Below are positions 1-5,296 of a stretch of DNA of 6,587 bases, one piece after another. The stretch's first letter is position 1, and each line of letters begins with the position of its first letter. The notes below the pieces were generated by a model that saw only the letters and a program-made list of their open reading frames with translations, had not been told where the DNA came from and did no database searches. The stretch comes from an uncultured Collinsella sp. (GTDB taxonomy: Bacteria; Actinomycetota; Coriobacteriia; Coriobacteriales; Coriobacteriaceae), in contig CABUZF010000067.1 of NCBI GenBank assembly GCA_902495985.1, positions 1 through 6,587 of the forward strand. The letters are read 5' to 3'. A program made the position numbers and the translations under genes.

Positions 1-17
1 ACGGAACGCTGGTCCAT
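1..17 (-). CDS. Possible 5' end of a downstream gene (edge fragment)
   Basis: On the minus strand, 54 nt after the spoVS stop, an ATG at 17 opens the frame Met-Asp-Gln-Arg-Ser, which runs off the window. A second in-frame ATG at 23 adds Met-His. A weak Shine-Dalgarno-like TTAGGA lies just upstream, better spaced for the ATG at 17. Only five full codons are visible, so the product cannot be identified. In related gene orders the tRNA methylthiotransferase gene miaB often lies downstream of spoVS, which makes it a candidate by context only. The frame could equally be a chance opening. Confidence 0.25.
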
Positions 18-71
18 GTGCATAAGTCCTAACGATGGGGAGAGGGGGGGGCGAATCGAGGCAAGCAGAAG

Positions 72-389
72 CTATGCCACAGGCTTAACATCATCCATGA
101 CGACGTTATCCATAGCAGCTCGATTGATCTGGTGAACGTAAATAGAAAGACGGATGGCCGTGCGCGACTCCCCGTTAATAAGGATGTCGGAGAACACGGG
201 CGCGCAGGAAATATCAAATCCGGTTGGAATCAAAAAACCGCGCGCAATAGCCACGGCCTTTATGGCCTGGTTGACCGCACCGGCGCCGACACACTGGATG
301 TTGACGGGTACACCATCCTTGACCATGCCGGCGATGGCGCCGGCAACGGACGCGGGCGATGATTTGCTTGATACCTTCAGGCAATCCAT
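72..389 (-). CDS. spoVS: Stage V sporulation protein S (Alba-like nucleic-acid-binding protein)
   Basis: The product is a 105-residue protein of the SpoVS family. The hallmark sequence is clear: an N-terminal LKVSSKSSPASVAGAIAG (residues 4-21), then VGAGAVNQAIKAVAIARGF (34-52) and ESRTAIRLSI (74-83). The family has an Alba-like fold and is predicted to bind nucleic acid; in Bacillus subtilis it affects late sporulation (coat and septation). The usual length is about 86 residues, so this copy carries roughly 20 extra C-terminal residues, ending DDVKPVA. The frame is open further upstream to 464, but the ATG at 389 has a good ribosome site (AGGAG, 7-nt spacing) and matches the family N-terminus. 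It follows the GHKL ATPase gene by 74 bp and may have its own promoter. If the host is a non-sporulating Coriobacteriia, its role must be something other than sporulation. Family assignment is very sure; the role here is inferred. Confidence 0.93.
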   Translation of the reverse strand: MDCLKVSSKSSPASVAGAIAGMVKDGVPVNIQCVGAGAVNQAIKAVAIARGFLIPTGFDISCAPVFSDILINGESRTAIRLSIYVHQINRAAMDNVVMDDVKPVA

Positions 390-396
390 GAAGAAA

Positions 397-401
397 CTCC
401 T
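397..401 (-). promoter_or_regulatory. Ribosome binding site of spoVS
   Basis: The minus strand reads GCAGGAG followed by 7 nt and the ATG at 389. This site decides between the family-consistent start and the longer open frame that reaches 464. Confidence 0.8.
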
Positions 402-430
402 GCGTTTAAAAGTACGTTTTAACTGCAATA

Positions 431-459
431 ACTTTATCGTACCGAGTGGACTCGGTAAA
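431..459 (-). promoter_or_regulatory. Candidate sigma-70-type promoter of spoVS
   Basis: On the minus strand TTTACC (459-454) and TAAAGT (436-431) are separated by exactly 17 nt, immediately upstream of spoVS and downstream of the ATPase stop. Each hexamer matches consensus at about four of six positions, so the call is tentative. It would start transcription near 424, giving a leader of about 35 nt. SpoVS may instead be expressed by read-through from rny and the ATPase gene. Confidence 0.35.
441..456. promoter_or_regulatory. Perfect 16-bp inverted repeat, operator-like, before spoVS
   Basis: ACCGAGT-GG-ACTCGGT is an inverted repeat with two perfect 7-bp arms around a 2-bp centre. It starts 7 nt after the stop of the ATPase gene and lies almost wholly within the spacer of the candidate spoVS promoter. 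As RNA it could form a 6-bp stem with a 4-nt loop, but no U-run follows on the minus strand (ACGATAAAG), so an intrinsic terminator is unlikely. A repressor operator is the more natural reading, but no regulator is identifiable from the window. Confidence 0.45.
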
Positions 460-463
460 GGCA

Positions 464-1549
464 CTATTCCTCTTTGGCAAGATCGAAGGTCACGGTGATT
501 CGATCACGTGAAAGGCGAATCTTTGGGTCGCCGCAAAGGTTGAGATAGTACCGGGCGGCAAGGTCATTAAAGTCGCGCTCCACAGCACGCGAAAACTGTG
601 CCATGTCATCCTTGGCAATACGTAGCCCGCGACGATCTTTCGCAAGATCGACAGGAGCCGGCGCATGCGAGGAAGAATCACGCTCGCGCAGCAAACGCGC
701 GGTCACACCGCGAACGGGCTTAATCTGCCCTGCCAAAATGCGATGTGCCGTGCGCTCGGACATCTCAAGACCCAAACCCGAACAGATGCGGATAAAGTCC
801 TCGGCATCAGAGGCAAGGCATAAACGATCGACAACCGGAAGCTCGCTCTCGTCATCAATAAACAGGAGACGCGACGTATCGAGCCGGCTTGACGCCTGAG
901 CATAAAGGGTCGCGGCAATCTCAGACGGAGAACCAAGATAGACATCGCAACCACGCAACTCCTCGAGCGCAAACTCACAGGCAGCGCGAATAATATTATG
1001 CGGACCGCGAGCACAGACATAACGTCCGTCCTCATCCTTGACGGCCTGGGGCCAGCTGGACTGATCGGCGCGCTCACTGAGGCGGTCGGCCGCAACGCTC
1101 ACCTTAAAGGCTGAACCAAGATCGACACCGGACGTGACCACACGGGCCTCGTCGGTGTTCTGCTTGATCGAAAACAATGCCATGCCACGACCGTGAACGC
1201 CCCAACGGTCCATCTTCATGCTCTCGAGCTTGGAGGTAACACGAGCATCGAAGATTCGCTCTTGCATATCCTGCGGAACACCCGAGCCGTTATCCAGAAA
1301 GACAAGCGTGCGGACGCCATCTTCCTTGGTCGTAGCGAGAAAGACCTTGTCGGCGCCGGCATCGCGAGCATTACGGAGCATTTCGATGACGATATCCTCG
1401 ACATGCTGAATGTCGTGCTTTGCCTGGCGCCGCTCGGCCTCCGAAACGCGAAGGCGGACATACCCCTCGCCAAGGTTCTCCTCGACGCGAAGGTTGCCCT
1501 CCCCCGACATCGACGCGATAAATGAGATGAGCTCGTTCGCGTCGTTCAT
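464..1549 (-). CDS. GHKL-superfamily ATP-binding protein, function unknown
   Basis: The product is a 361-residue soluble protein without a signal peptide or membrane segment. The N-terminal part shows the three Bergerat-fold nucleotide motifs of Hsp90, MutL, gyrase B and histidine kinases: an N-box with the catalytic-type Glu and the Mg-binding Asn (EMLRNARDAGA, residues 56-66), a G1 box DNGSG (86-90) and a G2 box GVHGRGMAL (117-125), with a MutL-like ARVTSK between them (102-107). No recognisable phospho-acceptor dimerisation domain or sensor is present, so this is not a standard histidine kinase. The C-terminal half matches no family I recognise, except that residues about 252-284 resemble a helix-turn-helix (SERTAHRILAGQIKP). 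The ATG at 1549 is one base after the rny stop (TAA-C-ATG) and has no evident Shine-Dalgarno, implying translational coupling to rny. The upstream in-frame GTG at 1573 would overlap rny and also lacks a ribosome site. In Bacillus this slot is occupied by the unrelated phosphodiesterase gene ymdB. A role with RNase Y is inference. Confidence 0.88.
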   Translation of the reverse strand: MNDANELISFIASMSGEGNLRVEENLGEGYVRLRVSEAERRQAKHDIQHVEDIVIEMLRNARDAGADKVFLATTKEDGVRTLVFLDNGSGVPQDMQERIFDARVTSKLESMKMDRWGVHGRGMALFSIKQNTDEARVVTSGVDLGSAFKVSVAADRLSERADQSSWPQAVKDEDGRYVCARGPHNIIRAACEFALEELRGCDVYLGSPSEIAATLYAQASSRLDTSRLLFIDDESELPVVDRLCLASDAEDFIRICSGLGLEMSERTAHRILAGQIKPVRGVTARLLRERDSSSHAPAPVDLAKDRRGLRIAKDDMAQFSRAVERDFNDLAARYYLNLCGDPKIRLSRDRITVTFDLAKEE

Positions 1550-1550
1550 G

Positions 1551-3101
1551 TTATTTAGCGATATCGACTGCACGGCTCTCGCGAATCACGACAACGCGCA
1601 CCTGACCGGGATACTCCATCTCTTCCTCGATCTGATGGGCGATATCGTGAGCCAGAACCGTGGACTGGGCATCGGAAATCTTGTCCGGCTGAACCATGAC
1701 GTGGACCTCGCGACCAGCCTGCATGGCATAGGTACGCTCGACGCCGTCATGGGAGTTGGCGATCTCCTCGAGCTTCTCAAGACGCTTGATATAGTTCTCG
1801 GCAGACTCGCGACGGGCACCGGGGCGAGAGGCAGAGACAGCATCGGCGGCCTGTACCAGGACATCGAGCACCGTGTTGGGGTCGACGTCGGCATGGTGAG
1901 CCTCGATAGCGTGGACGATAACGGGCTTCTCGCCATAACGGCGGGCAAGCTCGGCGCCGATGACGGCATGCGGGCCCTCGACGTCATGGTCGATTGCCTT
2001 GCCCAGGTCGTGCAGCAGGCCGGCGCGCTTGGCGGTAACAACGTCCAGGCCAAGCTCGGAAGCCATTACGCCGCACAGGTCAGAGACCTCGAGGGAGTGC
2101 TGAAGCACGTTCTGACCAAACGAGGTACGGTAGCGCAGGGCACCAAGGGTCTTGACGATCTCGGGGTGCAGGTCGTGAATGCCGGTATCGAATGCAGCTT
2201 GCTCGCCAGCCTCGCGCACGCGCTGCTGAACCAGGTCGGCAGCCTTGTGATACATCTCCTCGATGCGGGCGGGGTGAATGCGGCCGTCGGCGATGAGGTT
2301 CTCCAGAGCAACACGGGCGGTCTCACGACGGACCGGATCGAAGCTCGAAAGAACGACGGTCTCGGGCGTGTCGTCGATCACGAGGTTGACGCCGGAAACC
2401 TGCTCGAAGGTCCGGATGTTGCGACCCTCGCGACCGATGATACGGCCCTTGAGGTCATCAGAGGGAATGTGCACGGAGGTAACGGTGACCTCGGCAGTGT
2501 GGTCGGCAGCGCAGCGCTGAATCGCCAGGGACAGAATCTCCTGGGCGGTCTTGTGGCACTCGGCGCGAACCTGCTGCTCGGACTCGCGAATAATCGTGGC
2601 GGCCTCGTGGGTGACCTCGCCGCGAACCTTATCGAGGAGCTCCTTGTGGGCATCCTCGCGGGTAAGGTCGGCGATACGCTCGAGCTCGGAGGTCTGCTTT
2701 GCGCAGAGCTCCTCGAGCTCACGGGAGCGCTTCTCGACCTGACCGGCCTGACTGGACAGCTGATGCTCGCGCTTGTCGAGAGCGTCGTTGCGGCGATCGA
2801 GGGATTCCTCGCGCTGCATCACGCGGTTCTCGAGCGTACGAATCTCGCTCTTGCGCTGCTTGTCCTCGGCCTCGGCGGTCTGCTTGTTCTTGATGATCTC
2901 CTCTTTAGCCTCGAGCAGAGCCTCTTTTTTGAGGGTCTCGGCCTGACGCTTTGCATCACCGATCAGGGACTCAGCCTGTGCGTGTGCCGACTGGATCTTT
3001 TCGTCGGCCTCGTGAAGACTACCCTGCTTGGCGGTGCGCATGTAGGCAATGGCGGCGATGGCACCCAAAACGATGCCAACGAGCGCTGCAATGATAGGCA
3101 T
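1551..3101 (-). CDS. rny: Ribonuclease Y
   Basis: The product is a 516-residue endoribonuclease that initiates mRNA decay at the membrane, cleaving single-stranded RNA with a preference for 5'-monophosphate ends. The architecture is complete: one N-terminal membrane helix (about residues 2-21, IIAALVGIVLGAIAAIAY), a long charged coiled coil (about 25-190), a KH RNA-binding domain with GRIIGREGRN (219-228), and an HD phosphohydrolase domain with QHSLEV (334-339) and the metal-binding His-Asp in LLHDLGKAID (362-371), followed by EAHHADV. Length is normal for the family (about 520). The ATG at 3101 is chosen because AAGGAG lies 5 nt upstream; the GTG at 3107 would overlap that site. The gene is preceded by a leader of about 160 nt with two hairpins and its own TTGACA promoter. 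It is followed after one base by the GHKL ATPase gene, so the two are very likely cotranscribed. Confidence 0.97.
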   Translation of the reverse strand: MPIIAALVGIVLGAIAAIAYMRTAKQGSLHEADEKIQSAHAQAESLIGDAKRQAETLKKEALLEAKEEIIKNKQTAEAEDKQRKSEIRTLENRVMQREESLDRRNDALDKREHQLSSQAGQVEKRSRELEELCAKQTSELERIADLTREDAHKELLDKVRGEVTHEAATIIRESEQQVRAECHKTAQEILSLAIQRCAADHTAEVTVTSVHIPSDDLKGRIIGREGRNIRTFEQVSGVNLVIDDTPETVVLSSFDPVRRETARVALENLIADGRIHPARIEEMYHKAADLVQQRVREAGEQAAFDTGIHDLHPEIVKTLGALRYRTSFGQNVLQHSLEVSDLCGVMASELGLDVVTAKRAGLLHDLGKAIDHDVEGPHAVIGAELARRYGEKPVIVHAIEAHHADVDPNTVLDVLVQAADAVSASRPGARRESAENYIKRLEKLEEIANSHDGVERTYAMQAGREVHVMVQPDKISDAQSTVLAHDIAHQIEEEMEYPGQVRVVVIRESRAVDIAK

Positions 3102-3106
3102 GCTCA

Positions 3107-3112
3107 CTCCTT
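3107..3112 (-). promoter_or_regulatory. Ribosome binding site of rny
   Basis: AAGGAG on the minus strand, 5 nt before the ATG at 3101. It excludes the upstream GTG at 3107 as the start because that codon falls within the site. Confidence 0.8.
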
Positions 3113-3136
3113 TTTATGGATTCGTTACACAACAAA

Positions 3137-3162
3137 GCGAACCGTCCTTATGAACGGCTCGC
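3137..3162 (-). promoter_or_regulatory. Terminator-like hairpin in the rny leader
   Basis: In the minus-strand RNA, GCGAGCCGU pairs with ACGGUUCGC (9 bp including one G-U) around the 8-nt loop UCAUAAGG, followed by UUUGUUGUGU. The stem is GC-rich and the tail is U-rich but interrupted. It sits 35 nt upstream of the rny start codon, so if it terminates transcription it would be an attenuator. It might instead shield the transcript or be a cleavage site. Confidence 0.5.
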
Positions 3163-3223
3163 GACATTTGAGTAATATGGGCGCAGCTTATGCGGGTCGG
3201 ATACAGATAAACATATAAACAAA

Positions 3224-3238
3224 CTCATCACAGATGAG
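3224..3238 (-). promoter_or_regulatory. Short hairpin in the rny leader
   Basis: CUCAUC-UGU-GAUGAG is a perfect 6-bp stem with a 3-nt loop, followed on the minus strand by UUUGUUUAU. It is only half GC and would be a weak terminator at best. It begins about 23 nt after the inferred transcription start. Confidence 0.35.
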
Positions 3239-3267
3239 CACATATCACAAAGCAAATGACAGTGTTT

Positions 3268-3296
3268 ATCGTACGTTGAACCACAACAACTGTCAA
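3268..3296 (-). promoter_or_regulatory. Sigma-70-type promoter of rny
   Basis: On the minus strand a perfect TTGACA (3296-3291) and TACGAT (3273-3268; four of six consensus bases) are separated by 17 nt. The predicted start is near 3261. The -35 box directly abuts the T-rich tail of the probable recX terminator, a compact arrangement consistent with a transcription unit boundary between recX and rny. Confidence 0.6.
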
Positions 3297-3344
3297 ATAA
3301 ATGGCCCCAGTACGGCGGCTAAAACGCGGTGAGCGGCGGGGCCA
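3295..3344 (-). terminator. Probable recX terminator (long-loop hairpin)
   Basis: The minus strand has TGGCCCC (3344-3338) and GGGGCCA (3308-3302), which form a perfect 7-bp GC-rich stem, followed by TTTATTT. The 29-nt loop is large for an intrinsic terminator and may fold internally. It begins 14 nt downstream of the recX stop, where a terminator is expected. Confidence 0.45.
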
Positions 3345-3358
3345 CAAAACGCATACGC

Positions 3359-4051
3359 CTAAAGCGCACATTCCTCGCATTCGGCATCGAGACGTGCCTT
3401 AACGGCATCGGCGGCGATGTGATACGAGAAGCCCTTGCCCATCAAAAACCGAACCAGTTTTTCGAATCCGCGCGTCTCTGGAACACGTCGCTTGGCGAGC
3501 AGGGCTGACGCACGCGCCAAATCGTCTTCGACGGCAAAATAATCCTCGGGATAACCGGGAATGTCATCGAGCACAACATGACGTCGCTTGAGCTCGGTCT
3601 CGATTTTGCGCTGTCCCCAACCGCGCCGCTTGCGTTCCTCGATAAAGTACGAGCAAAAGCGGTTCTCGTCTAAAAAGCGATACTCGGTGGCGCGCTCGAC
3701 GGCGAAATCGATCGCGGGCTGGTGAAAGCCGTAGCGAGCCAGCTTGTCACGGACCTCACCCGTCGCATGGTCGCGGCGCGATAACATCTCAGTCACCATG
3801 GTAAGTGCACATTTACGCTCGATGAGCTGCACCGCCTCACGAAAGTTATCCCAATCACAGGGAAGATCGGGGCGGTTTTTGACATACAGGCGCGCGACCC
3901 GCACGGGAAGCCAAATGGACCGCTCAAAACCGCCCTCAAGCTCACAATCGATATGTGCGCAAGGCTTTTTGGACGCATACCCGCTCGAGAACGAAGAGGC
4001 CTCCTTCTTATCGGGAAAGACGACCGTGGCCTCGGTCACCGTATACGACAT
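3359..4051 (-). CDS. recX: Regulatory protein RecX
   Basis: The product is a 230-residue RecX family protein that binds RecA filaments and modulates or inhibits recombinase and coprotease activity in the cytoplasm. The RecX core is recognisable from about residue 85 in SRRDHATGEVRDKLARYGF (91-109), then EYRFLDENRFCSYFIEERKRRGWGQRKIETELKRR (123-157), then a third repeat ending KGFSYHIAADAVKA (206-219). The N-terminal ~75 residues are poorly conserved, as is usual in longer RecX proteins. The ATG at 4051 lies 11 nt after the recA stop. No clear Shine-Dalgarno precedes it (GCGGTTACGCTC), so translation is probably coupled to recA. Sharing the recA transcript would put it under the same LexA control. 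The cysteine-rich C-terminus (ECEECAL) is unremarked in the family as far as I know. Confidence 0.93.
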   Translation of the reverse strand: MSYTVTEATVVFPDKKEASSFSSGYASKKPCAHIDCELEGGFERSIWLPVRVARLYVKNRPDLPCDWDNFREAVQLIERKCALTMVTEMLSRRDHATGEVRDKLARYGFHQPAIDFAVERATEYRFLDENRFCSYFIEERKRRGWGQRKIETELKRRHVVLDDIPGYPEDYFAVEDDLARASALLAKRRVPETRGFEKLVRFLMGKGFSYHIAADAVKARLDAECEECAL

Positions 4052-4062
4052 GAGCGTAACCG

Positions 4063-5211
4063 CTACTCGTCGTCATCATCGAGCATGGCGGAACCATCGA
4101 TGGCGTAAAGCTCGTCAAACTCCTCAGGCGCAGGCTGATCGGTCAGCTCTACCTCGGACGGAGCATCGTCATCAAACTCAAGCCCGCAGGCAAGACGGAC
4201 CTTATGCTCAATCTCGTCGGCGCAATCGGGGTGTTCGCGCAGGAACGCCTTGGCGGCCTCGCGACCGTTGCCGAGCTTGTCCTCGCCATAGGCAAACCAG
4301 GAGCCCATCTTCTTGCAGATGCCGCACTCGACAGCCATGTCCAGAATCGAGCCCTCCTTAGAGATGCCCGTACCGTACATAATGTCGAACTCAGCAGAAC
4401 GGAACGGAGCTGCCACCTTGTTCTTAACGACCTTAGCGCGCACGCGGTTACCGATAACCTCGTCCTTAAGCTTAATGCTATCGATACGGCGAATGTCGAT
4501 ACGCACCGAAGAGAAGAATTTAAGGGCGCGGCCGCCCGTCGTGGTCTCGGGGTTGCCGAACATGACGCCGATCTTCTCACGCAGCTGGTTAATGAAGATG
4601 CACGTCGTGTTGGACTTAGACAGCGAGCCGGCGAGCTTGCGGAGCGCTTGGCTCATCAGGCGAGCCTGAAGACCGACCGTAGTGTCGCCGATTTCTCCCT
4701 CGATCTCGGCACGCGGGGTCAGCGCGGCGACGGAGTCAACAACGATGGCATCGATGGCGCCGGAACGCACGAGCATGTCAACAATCTCGAGCGCCTGCTC
4801 GCCCGTATCGGGATGAGAAATGAGCACCTCGTCGATATCCACGCCGATACGCGCGGCATAAGTGGGATCGAGCGCATGCTCGGCATCGATAAATGCCACA
4901 ACGCCACCCATTGCCTGGGCCTCGGCCAGGATCTCGAGCGAAAGCGTCGTCTTACCGGAGGACTCAGGACCGTAAATCTCGACGATACGGCCACGCGGCA
5001 CGCCGCCGATACCCAGCGCGGCATCGAGTGCCAGAGCGCCCGTAGGGATGGCCTCGACCTCGAGCTCGGGGCCACCGTCGCCGTACCTCATGATGGAACC
5101 CTGGCCGAATTTCTTCTCGATCTCAGCCTTGGTGGTGGCGATCATCTCATCGCGCTCTTTACCCGTCGTGCGAGCATGAACGGTACGTACGGGACCTGAA
5201 TTCTTGGCCAT
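4063..5211 (-). CDS. recA: Recombinase RecA
   Basis: The product is a 382-residue RecA, the ATP-dependent strand-exchange protein of homologous recombination and the coprotease that triggers LexA self-cleavage in the SOS response. Visible motifs are Walker A GPESSGKT (81-88), the catalytic Glu region DAEHALDP (109-116), Walker B AIVVDSVAAL (155-164), FINQLREKIG (206-215) and the DNA-binding L2 loop with GNPETTTGGRALKF (219-232). The protein ends with the typical acidic tail (MLDDDDE). The frame is open to a TTG at 5232, but the ATG at 5211 has a strong AGGAGG 7 nt upstream and gives the normal N-terminus MAKNSG. It has its own promoter with an embedded LexA box, is separated from cinA by a hairpin terminator, and is followed closely by recX. 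No intein or frameshift is present. Confidence 0.99.
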   Translation of the reverse strand: MAKNSGPVRTVHARTTGKERDEMIATTKAEIEKKFGQGSIMRYGDGGPELEVEAIPTGALALDAALGIGGVPRGRIVEIYGPESSGKTTLSLEILAEAQAMGGVVAFIDAEHALDPTYAARIGVDIDEVLISHPDTGEQALEIVDMLVRSGAIDAIVVDSVAALTPRAEIEGEIGDTTVGLQARLMSQALRKLAGSLSKSNTTCIFINQLREKIGVMFGNPETTTGGRALKFFSSVRIDIRRIDSIKLKDEVIGNRVRAKVVKNKVAAPFRSAEFDIMYGTGISKEGSILDMAVECGICKKMGSWFAYGEDKLGNGREAAKAFLREHPDCADEIEHKVRLACGLEFDDDAPSEVELTDQPAPEEFDELYAIDGSAMLDDDDE

Positions 5212-5218
5212 GAATAGC

Positions 5219-5224
5219 CCTCCT
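5219..5224 (-). promoter_or_regulatory. Ribosome binding site of recA
   Basis: A perfect AGGAGG on the minus strand (context AAGAGGAGGGC), 7 nt before the ATG at 5211. It fixes the recA start and rules out the in-frame TTG at 5232. Confidence 0.9.
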
Positions 5225-5241
5225 CTTAACAACCTGCATCG

Positions 5242-5270
5242 ATAATAAACGAACGGCTGTTCGTGGTCAA
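5242..5270 (-). promoter_or_regulatory. Sigma-70-type promoter of recA
   Basis: The minus strand shows TTGACC (5270-5265; five of six) and TATTAT (5247-5242; five of six) with the optimal 17-nt spacer. The predicted start lies near 5235, giving a leader of about 24 nt. The LexA box sits wholly in the spacer, so LexA binding would directly occlude RNA polymerase. Confidence 0.85.
5250..5263. promoter_or_regulatory. LexA/SOS box of recA
   Basis: CGAAC-GGCT-GTTCG has two perfect 5-bp inverted arms and fits the Gram-positive and actinobacterial LexA (DinR) consensus CGAAC-N4-GTTCG. It is placed between the -35 and -10 boxes of the recA promoter. This predicts DNA-damage induction of recA and, by cotranscription, recX. 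A lexA gene is not in the window. Confidence 0.9.
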
Positions 5271-5296
5271 CCGTTCAGATAAATCATATGCAGCCG

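Larger units (their letters stand above)
3102..3261 (-). other. Long structured 5' leader of rny
   Basis: From the inferred transcription start near 3261 to the start codon there are about 160 nt, AT-richer than the flanking genes. It contains a 6-bp hairpin (3238-3224) and a 9-bp hairpin (3162-3137), both followed by U-rich stretches, plus a 31-codon open frame (3243-3148) with no ribosome site. I do not recognise a known riboswitch or Rfam-type motif. The layout would suit attenuation or feedback by RNA cleavage, but this is inference. Confidence 0.45.

Noticed and set aside
464..1549. The GHKL protein as a histidine kinase
   Set aside because: It has no membrane or sensor domain, no clear phospho-acceptor helix pair, and no response regulator gene nearby; only the ATP-binding motifs are shared.
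3137..3162. GAAC-containing inverted repeat in the rny leader considered as a second SOS box
   Set aside because: It contains CGAACCGTCC and GAACGGCTCG but not the GAAC-N4-GTTC spacing, so it does not fit the LexA consensus; it reads better as an RNA hairpin.
1410..3218. A 602-codon open frame on the plus strand, opposite rny
   Set aside because: It is antisense to a fully motif-supported RNase Y gene, has no ribosome site or recognisable domain, and is rich in Gly/Leu/Val/Asp as expected for the complement of GC-biased codons.
4204..5199. A 331-codon open frame on the plus strand, opposite recA
   Set aside because: It lies entirely antisense to recA and shows no family motif; it is a mirror of recA codon bias.
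5211..5232. Upstream TTG at 5232 as the recA start
   Set aside because: The strong AGGAGG lies downstream of it and 7 nt before the ATG at 5211, and the added residues (MLRGGLF) do not belong to RecA.
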